64,000 bases of DNA from Primorskyibacter flagellatus (GTDB taxonomy: Bacteria > Pseudomonadota > Alphaproteobacteria > Rhodobacterales > Rhodobacteraceae), in the NCBI RefSeq assembly GCF_014638275.1, contig NZ_BMFJ01000004.1:124001-188000 (forward strand). The letters are read 5' to 3'. Shown one piece after another: positions 1 to 8,930 of this stretch. The notes beneath the pieces are model-generated. The model did not search any database and was not told the DNA's origin. It saw nothing but the letters and a program-made list of their open reading frames with translations. The position numbers were made by a program, and so were the translations under genes. The first letter of the stretch is position 1; the number at the start of each line of letters is the position of its first letter.

Positions 1-1293
1 CAGCATCTCCCGCGCGGTGTGTGTGGTGCCGAAGGCCAGCGGGATGCAGACGGTATGCGGCGCGCCAAGGTCCCCGCCCCAGGGCGCACAGGTCCAGTCG
101 ACGCGATAGGCCCAGACCGGCGCGCTGCCATGGTCCGCCTTGAGATCGGTGGAGATCCGGCAGTTTCGCGAATAACGGATGTCGGTCAGGATCGCCTCTG
201 CCACCAGCCCCGGCTTCGGATTGTCCAGCAGGGCGCGCACCTGATCGTAGAGCGGCGCGGTCTCGGCCTCGGTCATCGTGAAAAAGTCGGCGACGATCCG
301 GCGGGCGCGGGCTTCGGGCATGTCGAAGACGCCCTCTCCCTCCACGCCAAGGAAGAACGACATTTCGTTCTTCGTGGACCCGATCAGCAAGGGGATGTCG
401 CGGTGCATCTCCAGCCCCTCGCGGCTGAAGGGATCGCAGGGCAGCACGGTGCCATCGACGACAGGGCGGAAGTCGTCGATGCCGCCGTTCCGTTCGACCG
501 CACGCAGCCGGGCCTGCAGGATCGCCTCCATCGGGACCCCGGCCAGTGCCGCGCGGTTCCCCGGTGCGAGCCCCAGTTCGTCATACAGCAGTTCCGCGCA
601 GCGGATCGCGCCCTCGGGTCGGGCCATGTCGATCTGCAGCGAGGCGCTCTGCACGATCGCGCGGTGGAACAGCCCCTTCGCGGAGGGCATGGCCATCAGC
701 ACCGACACCTTCGCCCCGCCGCCGGACTGGCCGAAGATCGTGACGCAGCCGGGATCGCCGCCAAAGGCAGCGATATTGTCGCGCACCCACTCCAGCGCGC
801 GCACGATGTCGGTCATGCCGACATTCGGATCGCTCGCCTCCGTCCCGTCCCAGGTGAAGCCGAAGGCGTTCAGCCGGTGGTTCAGCGTGACCACCACGAC
901 ATCCCCCCTTTCGGCCAGCACCGACCCGTGCACGCAGGGCCGGTTGCCGGAGCCGGAGATCCAGGCGCCGCCATGCAGCCAGACCATCACCGGCCGGGGC
1001 CTGTCCGCGTCACGCGGGGCAAAGACGTTCAGCCGCAGGCAGTCCTCGCTCATCGGGCTGGGATCGGCGAGGAAGGAATAGAAGGACGGCCCGCGCCCCT
1101 CGGGTACGACCTGTGGCGCGCGCGGGCCGATATCCGTTGCGACTGCCGGCTGCACTGTCGCCGGTCCGGCGTGGCGCAGCCGTCCCTCTCTGCCGGTGTC
1201 GGTGCCGTAGGGGATGCCCCGGAACACCATGGTCGCGTCGTGAAAACGCCCTTCGATCGCGCCGAGGCGCGTTTCGACGACCGGATGTGGCAT
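1..1293 (-). CDS. Carboxylesterase type B, C-terminus cut by window edge
   Basis: Serine esterase of the alpha/beta-hydrolase carboxylesterase (para-nitrobenzyl esterase) family; the ester hydrolysed is unknown. From the ATG at 1291-1293 the frame stays open to base 1, giving 431 residues, so only the C-terminal part with the expected catalytic His is outside the window. Visible are FRGIPYG near residues 24-30, the oxyanion segment HGGAW at 107-111, the nucleophile elbow FGQSGGG with Ser190, and GSTKNE with the acid residue Glu310. There is no signal peptide, so it is probably cytoplasmic. A strong GGGAGGAGAG ribosome site precedes the ATG. It is divergent from the SDR pair across 131 bp that hold a palindrome. 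Confidence 0.93.
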   Translation of the reverse strand, partial: MPHPVVETRLGAIEGRFHDATMVFRGIPYGTDTGREGRLRHAGPATVQPAVATDIGPRAPQVVPEGRGPSFYSFLADPSPMSEDCLRLNVFAPRDADRPRPVMVWLHGGAWISGSGNRPCVHGSVLAERGDVVVVTLNHRLNAFGFTWDGTEASDPNVGMTDIVRALEWVRDNIAAFGGDPGCVTIFGQSGGGAKVSVLMAMPSAKGLFHRAIVQSASLQIDMARPEGAIRCAELLYDELGLAPGNRAALAGVPMEAILQARLRAVERNGGIDDFRPVVDGTVLPCDPFSREGLEMHRDIPLLIGSTKNEMSFFLGVEGEGVFDMPEARARRIVADFFTMTEAETAPLYDQVRALLDNPKPGLVAEAILTDIRYSRNCRISTDLKADHGSAPVWAYRVDWTCAPWGGDLGAPHTVCIPLAFGTTHTAREML

Positions 1294-1329
1294 GGGTCTC
1301 TCCTCCCTGATGCCCGGTCATTCAAACAG

Positions 1330-1349
1330 GTTACCATACGTACGGCAAC
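1330..1349. promoter_or_regulatory. 20-bp imperfect palindrome, candidate operator
   Basis: GTTACCATACGTACGGCAAC matches its own reverse complement at 16 of 20 positions and is centred on TACGTA. It lies in the middle of the 131-bp gap between the divergent carboxylesterase and SDR genes, where a repressor could control both. No regulator gene is adjacent; the cognate protein is unknown. Confidence 0.45.
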
Positions 1350-1424
1350 TCTCGACATCAGCCGATATTTGCCGAACGCTCTTTTCAGTAGAACATCTGA
1401 CTCGCTGGTAAAGGAGGAGAGACC

Positions 1425-2204
1425 ATGCGCATGTCCGGAAGACTGGGGCTCGTGACGGCGGCGGCATCCGGGATGGGTCGCGCCGGGGCCATCCGGTTCG
1501 CGAGGGAAGGGGCGGCGGTTGCCGTCGTGGACATAGATGCCGAAGGTGTCGCCAGGGTGGTTGAGGAGATCAACGGCGCGGGAGGCACAGCCATCGGCCT
1601 GATCGGAGACCTGACGGATGACGACTTCTCCCGCGCCATCGTGCACGACGCGGCGAAAGCCTTCGGCGGGCTGGATTTTGCCTGGATGCATGCGGGACAC
1701 CCCGGACCGGCGAGGGTCGAAGGCATGGACATGGAGGTCTGGGACCTTGGCGTCGACCTGAACCTGCGCACCATCGCGATCACCACCGGAGAGGCGCTGC
1801 CCGTGATGCGCAAGCGGAGCAACGGCGCATTGCTCTACACCTCGTCGATCGCGGGGATCAAGGGATCGGACCGCAGCCCGGCCTATTCCGCGATGAAGTT
1901 CGGCGTCGTCGGCTGGACCCGGTCGCTGGCGCAGCGTGTCGCGAAGGACGGCATCCGCGCCAACGTGATCTGCCCCGGCGGGGTCGACACGCCGATGCTG
2001 CGCACCTTCGTCGCCCGCCCCGATCAGGACAGCACCCACAACATGGACCCGGAGGAGATCATCGCCACCCGCCGCGCCGGTTACCCCATGGGCCGCCCCG
2101 CGCAGCCCGACGAACTGGCCAACGCCGCGCTGTTCCTGCTGTCGTCCGAGGCCTCTTACGTCAACGGCGCCGCCCTCGCCGTGGACGGGGCGATGACCGC
2201 ATGA
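1425..2204 (+). CDS. SDR family oxidoreductase (tandem copy 1)
   Basis: Classical short-chain dehydrogenase/reductase, 259 residues, NAD(P)-dependent alcohol/ketone interconversion; substrate unknown. The cofactor loop is TAAASGMGRA (residues 11-20), where the first glycine of the usual TGxxxGxG is alanine. The usual NNAG is replaced by MHAG. Catalytic Ser precedes YSAMK with Tyr154 and Lys158, and the C-terminus has the usual VDGAMT end. The start is fixed by AAAGGAGGAGAG a few bases before the ATG. Its stop overlaps the next start as ATGA, so the two SDRs are translationally coupled. The two proteins are closely similar along their whole length and are a tandem duplication. Confidence 0.95.
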   Translation: MRMSGRLGLVTAAASGMGRAGAIRFAREGAAVAVVDIDAEGVARVVEEINGAGGTAIGLIGDLTDDDFSRAIVHDAAKAFGGLDFAWMHAGHPGPARVEGMDMEVWDLGVDLNLRTIAITTGEALPVMRKRSNGALLYTSSIAGIKGSDRSPAYSAMKFGVVGWTRSLAQRVAKDGIRANVICPGGVDTPMLRTFVARPDQDSTHNMDPEEIIATRRAGYPMGRPAQPDELANAALFLLSSEASYVNGAALAVDGAMTA

Positions 2205-2980
2205 CCCGGCTGGCTGGAAAGGTCGGGCTCATCACCGCCGCCGCCTCCGGCATGGGGCGTGCCGGGGCGCTGCGGTTTGCGGCCGAGGGCGCGGCGGTCG
2301 GAGTCGTCGACATCGACGCCGCCGGGGTCGCCTCCCTCGTGGCCGAGATCGAGGCGGCAGGAGGCCGCGCGCTGGCCCTGCCGGGCGACCTGACGGATGC
2401 GGACTTCTCCCGCTCCATCGTCGCGGACACGGCGGCGGCGTTCGGCGGGCTGGACTACGTCTGGATGCACGCGGGCCATCCGGGGCCAAGCCGGGTCGAG
2501 GACATGGACGAGGCGGTGCTGGAACTGGCGCTGCACCTGAATCTTCGGACCATCATGCACTCCACCGCCGCCGCCCTGCCACTGATGCGGGAGCGGGGCG
2601 GCGGGTCGCTGGTCTTCACGGCCTCGACCGCCGGGATCTACGGGTCGCCGCATTCCCCGGCGTATTCGATGATGAAGTTCGGCGTCGTCGGCTGGTGCCG
2701 GTCTCTTGCCAAGCGGGTGGCGCCCGACCAGATCCGCGCCAACGTGATCTGCCCCGGCGGGGTCGACACGCCGATGCTGCGCGCCTTCGTCGCCCGCCCG
2801 GACACGCCGCAGGCCAACGGCGACAAGGAGGAGATGGTGGCGGCGCGCGGCGGCAAGACCCCCCTCGGCCGGAATGCGCGGCCCGAGGAGATTTCCAACG
2901 CCGCGCTGTTCCTCGTGTCGGACGAGGCCTCCTTCATCTCGGGCGCGGTGCTGCCGGTGGACGGGGCTATGACGGCGTGA
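2201..2980 (+). CDS. SDR family oxidoreductase (tandem copy 2)
   Basis: Second copy of the tandem SDR pair, also 259 residues, sharing with copy 1 the unusual cofactor loop TAAASGMGRAGA, the WMHAGHPGP block in place of NNAG, and the ANVICPGGVDTPML segment after the active site. Catalytic YSMMK has Tyr155 and Lys159. The ATG overlaps the upstream stop. Two enzymes this similar in one operon may act on successive steps or form a hetero-oligomer. Substrate not assignable; the divergent esterase suggests the alcohol comes from an ester. Confidence 0.95.
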   Translation: MTRLAGKVGLITAAASGMGRAGALRFAAEGAAVGVVDIDAAGVASLVAEIEAAGGRALALPGDLTDADFSRSIVADTAAAFGGLDYVWMHAGHPGPSRVEDMDEAVLELALHLNLRTIMHSTAAALPLMRERGGGSLVFTASTAGIYGSPHSPAYSMMKFGVVGWCRSLAKRVAPDQIRANVICPGGVDTPMLRAFVARPDTPQANGDKEEMVAARGGKTPLGRNARPEEISNAALFLVSDEASFISGAVLPVDGAMTA

Positions 2981-3102
2981 GGCCGAGCGTGGAGGCGTGC
3001 CAGCGCCGGTCAGGGGGACGGCGCTTCTGTCCGATGAGCATGGCGCTTTATGCCAGCCAGATACGTCTTCCGTCCGGCATGGCCACGAACGTCGTCAAAG
3101 CG

Positions 3103-3119
3103 CCGGCCCACAGGGCCGG
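3103..3119. terminator. GC hairpin between convergent genes
   Basis: CCGGCCC ACA GGGCCGG forms a perfect 7-bp stem with a 3-nt loop in the 272-bp gap between the convergent SDR and MFS genes. No U-tract follows on either strand, so if it terminates transcription it does so weakly or with Rho. I see no gene in the rest of the gap. Confidence 0.35.
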
Positions 3120-3252
3120 ACCGGCGCTGGCACGGCGGGCCTGCGGCCCTTGATTCCGTGCCGGTGCATTGCGGGGCGGCTGTTCCGGAGCACCTCCCTC
3201 GCCCTTCAGGGGGAGGGGGTCAGAGACAGCGACGGGGTCACCGGGCCGAAGC

Positions 3253-4488
3253 CTAAAGCCCGTCCTCCAGCGCCCCCTTCAGCCGGTCGAACCGCGTCGC
3301 GTAGTACCCGAGCAGGCCAAGGACCAGCACGACCCCGACGATCAGCGGCAGCCGCATCCCCCAGACATCCGAGGCCGCGCCCATCATCAGCGCGCCAACC
3401 GCCGGAGAGCCCCGGATCGTCAGCCCCCAGATCCCCAGCACCCGGCCGCGCAGGTCGTCCGTCACGATCATCTGTGTCAGCGTCTGCGCCGAAATCGCTC
3501 CGATCACCATGGCCGCTCCAATGAGCATCGCCAGCGGCAGCGCCATCCAGATCTCCCACGAACTCGCGAACAGCAGCAGCACGAGGCACATCGCGATCTG
3601 CGAGCCGAGCATGATCGCCGCCAGCCCCCGCGCCGATCCGCGCGACGCCAGCCAGAGCCCGCCCATCACCGCCCCGATCCCGAAGGCGGAGGTCAGCGCG
3701 GCGAAATCTCCCGACGTGCCGTGAAAGACCCGCGCGGCCCAGCCCGGCAGAAGCTCCACCACCGGGCGGACGAGGATGCCTGAGGACACGGTGATCAGCA
3801 GCAGCGCGTTCACCCCCGGCGTGGATACCGCATGTCGTATACCGACGGCCGTGTCGTGCAGGAAGCTGCCGGTGCTTGGCCGGCGCGTGGTGTTGTGCAG
3901 CCGAACGACGCTCAGCGTGACGGCAAAGATCACGAACGACACGGCGTTCAGCGCATAGGTGAACCCCAGTCCCCCGAGCGCGATGAACAGCCCCGCCGCA
4001 GCCGGGCCGAGAAACCGGGCGAGGTTGAAGGTGACGGAGTTGATCGCGATCGCCGTGTTCAGCCATTCCGTCGTGACAAGACCCGAGGTGATGGCCAGCC
4101 GGAACGGCTGCAGGAACCCGGTGACCGTGCCCATGAACAGGGTGATGAGGAACAGCGGCCAGATGCCCAGATACCCGGTCTGGTAGAGCAGGCAGAGCAG
4201 CAGCGCCTGCGCCAGCCCCAGCCACTGCCCGATCCGCATGATCTTCAGCCGGTCCCACCTGTCCGCCGCCGCGCCGGAAAACGGGCCAAGCAGGACGCAG
4301 GGGAACAGGTCGGCAAAGGCGATGGCACCGACCCAGGTCGCGCTCTCCGTCAGGGTCCAGGCCAGCCAGCCAGAGGCGATGCGCTGCATCCACGTGCCGA
4401 TCAGGCTGAGCGAATTACCAAGCGTGAACAGGCCGTAGTTGCGCTGGCCGAGAACCTGGAAGATGCGGCTGAAGCCGAGGCGGGGCAT
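3253..4488 (-). CDS. MFS transporter (EntS/DHA3-like)
   Basis: Major facilitator superfamily permease with about 12 hydrophobic segments, 411 residues from the start chosen here. The N-terminal QRNYGLFTLGNSLSLIGTWMQ region, with the GTWMQ end of helix 1, is typical of the MFS_3/enterobactin-exporter-like branch, mostly proton-driven exporters. The loop 2-3 motif is present as DRWDRLK. An ATG at 4557 in the same frame would add 23 polar residues without a ribosome site; the ATG at 4488 puts the protein start next to the usual N-terminal block and is preferred. It is convergent with the SDR pair and transcribed alone. Substrate unknown; export of a pathway product is possible. Confidence 0.9.
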   Translation of the reverse strand: MPRLGFSRIFQVLGQRNYGLFTLGNSLSLIGTWMQRIASGWLAWTLTESATWVGAIAFADLFPCVLLGPFSGAAADRWDRLKIMRIGQWLGLAQALLLCLLYQTGYLGIWPLFLITLFMGTVTGFLQPFRLAITSGLVTTEWLNTAIAINSVTFNLARFLGPAAAGLFIALGGLGFTYALNAVSFVIFAVTLSVVRLHNTTRRPSTGSFLHDTAVGIRHAVSTPGVNALLLITVSSGILVRPVVELLPGWAARVFHGTSGDFAALTSAFGIGAVMGGLWLASRGSARGLAAIMLGSQIAMCLVLLLFASSWEIWMALPLAMLIGAAMVIGAISAQTLTQMIVTDDLRGRVLGIWGLTIRGSPAVGALMMGAASDVWGMRLPLIVGVVLVLGLLGYYATRFDRLKGALEDGL

Positions 4489-4643
4489 GGGATGCGGACC
4501 TTGCGGGCGCGATCCGGATAGATGCGGATCGCATGGATTTCCCCTTTCTTCGCGCATGGCGCCGCGGGGTGCAAGGGGGCACGGGTGGAAACGTTTTCAG
4601 TTTGCCTGTTATCAGGGGCTTAGCGGAACCGGCCGCCCCCGGG

Positions 4644-6167
4644 TCAGGCGTCCTGTTCCGCCGCCAGCCGCGCCCGGAGGTCGGTTTTCAGCACCTTGCC
4701 ATAGTTGTTCTTGGGCAGGTCGGGCAGGAAGACATAGCGCTTCGGCTTCTTGAACCGGGCGATCTGCGCGACGCAGACAGCGTCAAGCTCTGCCGGGTCC
4801 GGGGCCGTGTCTCCGGCGACGACAAAGGCGACGACGATCTCGCCCCATTCCGGGTCCGGGGCGCCGACGACCGACACCTCCTGCACGCCGGGATGGGTCA
4901 GCAGCACCTCTTCAACCTCGCGCGGGTAGATGTTGGATCCGCCGGAGATCACGAGGTCCTTGGCCCGGTCGTGCAGCGTCAGGTAACCGCTGTCGTCCAG
5001 CTGGCCCATGTCGCCGGTCCAGAGCCATCCGTCGCGGATCGCCTTGGCATTGGCCTCCGGGTTGTCGAGGTAGCCGGTCATGACCTGCGGACCGCGCACC
5101 ACGATCTCCCCGATCTCGCCGGGGGGGAGGGGGGTGCCGCTGTCGTCGACGATGCGCACCTCCGCCACCGAATGCGCCCGACCGACAGAGGCGAGCCGCC
5201 TGTCCCAGTCCGGATGCGCCCTGTCGGCGATGTCGGCGCGGGACAGCGCCGTGATGGTCATCGGCGCCTCTCCCTGCCCGTAGATCTGCACGAACTTCGG
5301 ACCGAAGACGTCGAGCGCGGCCTTGATGTCGGCCACGTACATCGGGCCCCCGCCATAGACGATGGTCTTGATGCCGTCGCCATCCGACCCCTCGGCCCGC
5401 GCCCGGTCCACCAGCCGCTTTACCATCGTCGGGGCGGCGAACATGGAGATGTTGCGCAGGTCGCGGGCCAGCGACAGGATCTCGCCCGGGTCGAAGCCGC
5501 CGCTTTCGGGGATCACATGCCGCGCGCCGCGCTGGACGTGGATGAAGTTGTAGAGCCCCGCGCCATGCGACATCGGCGCGGCGTAAAGCGCGGCATCCTC
5601 CGCCGCGACGTCGTCCACATCCGCAAGGTAGGAGAGCGAGGCCGCCATGAGGTTGCCAGCTGTCAACTCCGCCCCCTTGGGCCGCCCTGTGGTGCCGGAG
5701 GTGTAGAAGAGCCAGGCCGGGGTATCGCCCGCCATCGCAACCGGGCGGGGCATCGGCGGGGAGGCCAGCATCGCCGCAAACTCCGGATCCGCAGGCGACA
5801 GGCAGGGGGTCGCGCCGATGTCGCCGGTCCCTGTCAGCGCGCCGGGATCCTTGGCAAAGACCAGCCGGGAGGAGGAATGGGCAACGATCCAGGCGGCTTC
5901 TTTCACATGCAGCTTGCCGTTGACCGGCACGGCGCAGGCCCCGGCCCAGAGGATGCCGTAGAAGATCGGCAGGTAGTCGACGGAGTTTGGCAGGAAGATC
6001 GCCACCCGGTCGCCCGCGCCGATGCCCCGCGCGGAGAGCGCGGCCGCAATGGACCCGGCGCGCGCGGCAAATCCGGCATAGTCGCAGACCAATTCCGGCC
6101 CGCTGAGGAGCGCCGGAGCCCGTGGGCGGGCCCGCGCGGTGCGGGCCAGCCATTCGGCGGGGTTCAT
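4644..6167 (-). CDS. AMP-dependent acyl-CoA synthetase/ligase
   Basis: ANL-superfamily enzyme, 507 residues, forming an acyl-AMP and then an acyl-CoA from a carboxylic acid. The phosphate loop YTSGTTGRPKG is at residues 155-165, followed by the A5-type YGQGEAPMT, the hinge region WLWTGDMG...DRAKDLVISGG and the catalytic lysine in NNYGKVLKTDLR near the C-terminus. Its ATG overlaps the stop of the thiolase gene as ATGA. It is the last gene of the long operon beginning at the binding protein (14486). With the upstream thiolase it implies activation and thiolytic cleavage of the acid brought in by the Liv-type importer. Substrate not predictable from the sequence. Confidence 0.95.
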   Translation of the reverse strand: MNPAEWLARTARARPRAPALLSGPELVCDYAGFAARAGSIAAALSARGIGAGDRVAIFLPNSVDYLPIFYGILWAGACAVPVNGKLHVKEAAWIVAHSSSRLVFAKDPGALTGTGDIGATPCLSPADPEFAAMLASPPMPRPVAMAGDTPAWLFYTSGTTGRPKGAELTAGNLMAASLSYLADVDDVAAEDAALYAAPMSHGAGLYNFIHVQRGARHVIPESGGFDPGEILSLARDLRNISMFAAPTMVKRLVDRARAEGSDGDGIKTIVYGGGPMYVADIKAALDVFGPKFVQIYGQGEAPMTITALSRADIADRAHPDWDRRLASVGRAHSVAEVRIVDDSGTPLPPGEIGEIVVRGPQVMTGYLDNPEANAKAIRDGWLWTGDMGQLDDSGYLTLHDRAKDLVISGGSNIYPREVEEVLLTHPGVQEVSVVGAPDPEWGEIVVAFVVAGDTAPDPAELDAVCVAQIARFKKPKRYVFLPDLPKNNYGKVLKTDLRARLAAEQDA

Positions 6168-7324
6168 TTCACCGCTTCGAGGATGGAGCAGTAGTTGGCC
6201 ACGCCAGATCCGCCCATGTTGAACACCAGCCCGAGGTCGGTGTTCTCGGCCTGCATCTCGTCCGCCGTGCCCGTGACCTGACGCGCGGCCATGACATGCA
6301 TCGACACGCCAGTCGCGCCCACGGGATGCCCCTTGGCCTTCAGCCCGCCCGACAGGTTCACGGGCAGTTTCCCGCCCTTCATCACGGTGCCGTCCTTCAC
6401 AGCCTCGGCACCCTTTCCCTTGGGTTTCAGGCCCATGGCCTCGTAGATCATCAATTCGGCGATGGTGAAGCAGTCATGCACCTCGGCAAAACCGATGTCC
6501 GCGACGCTCACCCCGGCATCGGCATAGGCGCGTTCAAACGCGACGCGCGGGCCGGTCAGTTCGGTCATGTCGCGGCGGGACATGGGCATGATGTCGTTCA
6601 CCTGCCGCGCGGCGCGGAAGGTCACGGCCTGTGGGAAGTCCGCCGCCAGTTCCGGCGCGACGATGACCAGCGCGGCGGCGCCGTCGGTGATCAGCGAACA
6701 GTCGGTCATGCGCAGCGGCGCGGCGATCATCGGGTTCTTTTCCGATACCGTGTTGGCGAAATCGAAGCTGACGTTTTTCTGCATATGCGCCAGCGGGTTG
6801 GACAGCGCGTTGGCGTGGTTCTTCACCGCGATCCGGGCCAGCGTTTCCGACTGGTCGCCGAAGTTCTGGAAGTACCCGGCGGCGACGCGCCCGAAGATCT
6901 GCGGGAAGGAGACGCCGGATTCCTCTTTCTGGTAGGACGCGCCCGCCAGCGCCTTGGTCACGCCGGCGGTGTCAAGTTCGGTCATCTTCTCGACCCCGAC
7001 GACCAGCGCGATCTTGGCCTCTCCGGCGCGGATGGCGTTCAGCGCGGAATAGATGGCGGCGGAGCCGGAGGCGCAGGCGTTTTCGCAGCGCGTCGCCGGG
7101 ATGAAGCGCATGTCGTCGTCCAGCCCCAGCACCAGCGAGGAGGCAAAACCGTCCGGCACCATGCCGGAGTTGAAATGACCGAGCCAGACGCCGTCCACGT
7201 CCTTGGGCGTGATGCCCGCGTGATCCAGCGCCTCGCGCGCGGCGGCGAGGATAAGGTCCTCGAGCCGGTCTTCCTTCAGCGCGCCGAACTTGGTGTGGCC
7301 CCATCCCGTGATGCAGGGTTGCAT
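6164..7324 (-). CDS. Thiolase family protein (SCP-x-like)
   Basis: Thiolase-fold acyl-CoA acetyltransferase of the SCP-x/unclassified thiolase group, 386 residues. Nucleophile Cys84 lies in ENACASGS; the family's HDCFT block and GHPVGATG histidine follow, and the C-terminus has NMGGSGVANYCS. Members often cleave unusual beta-keto-acyl-CoAs rather than catalyse classical fatty-acid thiolysis. A strong AGGAGGAG site precedes the ATG. It sits 70 bp downstream of the metallo-hydrolase gene and is coupled to the acyl-CoA ligase by ATGA. Confidence 0.95.
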   Translation of the reverse strand: MQPCITGWGHTKFGALKEDRLEDLILAAAREALDHAGITPKDVDGVWLGHFNSGMVPDGFASSLVLGLDDDMRFIPATRCENACASGSAAIYSALNAIRAGEAKIALVVGVEKMTELDTAGVTKALAGASYQKEESGVSFPQIFGRVAAGYFQNFGDQSETLARIAVKNHANALSNPLAHMQKNVSFDFANTVSEKNPMIAAPLRMTDCSLITDGAAALVIVAPELAADFPQAVTFRAARQVNDIMPMSRRDMTELTGPRVAFERAYADAGVSVADIGFAEVHDCFTIAELMIYEAMGLKPKGKGAEAVKDGTVMKGGKLPVNLSGGLKAKGHPVGATGVSMHVMAARQVTGTADEMQAENTDLGLVFNMGGSGVANYCSILEAVK

Positions 7325-7394
7325 GCGACTCTCCTCCTGTGACTTTCGGGCCAGTCTAGCCGGACGCGCGCGCGAGGCCAGTCCGCAAAACTAC

Positions 7395-8186
7395 CTAACC
7401 GTGCGGCGCCACGTCGAGCCGGAGGATCGATCCCTCATGTCCCGGCAGGCTCGGGTAGAGATCGAGCAGCCGCGGATCATGGGCCGGGAGGACATGGTCG
7501 TCGCTGTCGGCGAGGTCGCGGATCAGGTCGTGCGCGGCGAGCATGTCGCCGATGCTGAACGCAATGGCGAAGGGGACGCCGCGTTCGTATTCCTCGTAAT
7601 AGTGCAGCGCGTCGGAGGCGAGGACGACCCAGCCCCGTTTCGTATGGATCCGCAGCACCTCCTGCCCCGCGCAGTGGCCGCCGGTCCAGTGGGCGGTGAC
7701 GCCTTCGGCGACCTCATGGGTGCGGCCGTGCAGGTGCAGGCGGTCGTCGTGGAGAAGATGCACCAGCCGCGCGATCTCGTCCGGCCAGTAGGCGTGGCGG
7801 AAGGCGGGTTTCTCCATCCACGGGCCGGTGACATAGGCCATTTCCTCGGCCTGCATCAGGAAACGGGCGTTCGGCAGGGCGTCGAGATAGCCGAGGTGGT
7901 CGTAATGGGCGTGGGTCAGCACGACGGTTTCGACCTCAGCCGGATCGATGCCGAGCGCGGCCCAGCCCTCCGGCGGGCTCATCACCTGGCGGTGGCCGTT
8001 TTTCCCGCCTTTCGCCGGGTCAAGCCCGGTGTCGACGACGATGATTTCCTCCCCCGATTTCAGCACCCAGCAAAAGAAGTCGAGCGTCAGGGGCGCGGTC
8101 GGGTCCCTGTCCGCGATGAAGTTCACACCCCGCGTGCGGGTGTCGTTCGTGGCATGGCGGATCGCGTAGATCTCCCAGGTCTTCAT
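7395..8186 (-). CDS. MBL-fold hydrolase, N-acyl-homoserine-lactonase-like
   Basis: Metallo-beta-lactamase-fold hydrolase, 263 residues, closest in layout to the AHL-lactonase group (AttM/AiiB type). The dinuclear zinc site is visible as H92-x-H94-x-D96-H97 in THAHYDHLG, then GGHCAGQ with a metal His, ASDALHYYEE with the bridging Asp, and a C-terminal PAHDP with the last His. It lacks a signal peptide. It is embedded in an import and CoA-thioester operon, 9 bp after the LivF stop, which argues for opening a lactone intermediate as much as for quorum quenching. No luxI/luxR genes are in the window. Confidence 0.9.
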   Translation of the reverse strand: MKTWEIYAIRHATNDTRTRGVNFIADRDPTAPLTLDFFCWVLKSGEEIIVVDTGLDPAKGGKNGHRQVMSPPEGWAALGIDPAEVETVVLTHAHYDHLGYLDALPNARFLMQAEEMAYVTGPWMEKPAFRHAYWPDEIARLVHLLHDDRLHLHGRTHEVAEGVTAHWTGGHCAGQEVLRIHTKRGWVVLASDALHYYEEYERGVPFAIAFSIGDMLAAHDLIRDLADSDDHVLPAHDPRLLDLYPSLPGHEGSILRLDVAPHG

Positions 8187-8195
8187 GGCGGCTCC

Positions 8196-8930
8196 TCAGG
8201 CTGCGGCGCCGAGGTAGGCGTCGATCGCCTCCTGCCGGGCCGCCTTGTCCTTGAGCTCTGCCGCGCTGCGCTGGCCGACGATGCGGCCGCCGCGCAGGAA
8301 ATGCAGGTCATCGCAGAGCCGCATGGTCACGGCGAGGTTCTGCTCCACTAGCACGATGGCGAGATCGGTTTCGCGCCGGATCACGGCGAGCCGGTCGAAG
8401 ACGCGGCGCACCAGCAGCGGGGCGAGGCCGAGCGAGGGTTCGTCGAGCAGCAGCAGCCGCGGGTTCGCCACCAGACCGCGCCCGATCGCCAGCATCTGCT
8501 GTTCGCCGCCCGACAGCCGCCAGGCCTGCCGGTCCGCCTTTTCCGCGATCTCCGGGAACAGGTCGAGCACCATGGCCATGCGCTGCTTCCGTTCTGCCGC
8601 CGCCTTCTGGTAGCCACCGAGGATCAGGTTTTCGCGCACCGTCAGGTCCCCGACGATCTCGCGGCCCTCGGGCACGTAGACGATGCCGCGGGCAACGCGG
8701 GTGCGGGCGGGCAGTGCGGCCAGATCCTCCGCGCCGAACATGACGGTGCCGGAGGCCGGGGTCAGTCCGGCGATGGCTTTCATGATCGACGACTTGCCCG
8801 CGCCGTTCGCGCCAAGCAGGGCCACGACCGCGCCCTCGCCAACCGTGAAGGACACCCGTTTGACGGCGGGGGCGCCGGAGCCGTAGGCCACGCTCAGATC
8901 GCGGACGGTCAGCAGGTCACTCATCTTCAT
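8196..8930 (-). CDS. livF: ABC transporter ATP-binding protein, LivF-type
   Basis: Second ATPase of a branched-chain-amino-acid-type (HAAT) importer, 244 residues. Walker A GANGAGKS at 40-47, signature LSGGEQQ, Walker B LLLLDEPSLGL and a switch His region in VLVEQN are all present, with the LivF-typical YVPEGREI before the first half ends. The start overlaps the livG end by 14 bp; an internal ATG two codons later (8924) is better spaced from GGGGAG and may be the true start. The importer's substrate is probably an organic acid rather than an amino acid, given the acid-catabolic genes in the operon. Confidence 0.95.
   Translation of the reverse strand: MKMSDLLTVRDLSVAYGSGAPAVKRVSFTVGEGAVVALLGANGAGKSSIMKAIAGLTPASGTVMFGAEDLAALPARTRVARGIVYVPEGREIVGDLTVRENLILGGYQKAAAERKQRMAMVLDLFPEIAEKADRQAWRLSGGEQQMLAIGRGLVANPRLLLLDEPSLGLAPLLVRRVFDRLAVIRRETDLAIVLVEQNLAVTMRLCDDLHFLRGGRIVGQRSAAELKDKAARQEAIDAYLGAAA

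Noticed and set aside
19..1455. Plus-strand open frame opposite the carboxylesterase
   Set aside because: The minus strand encodes a protein with oxyanion, nucleophile and acid motifs in order; the plus frame has none.
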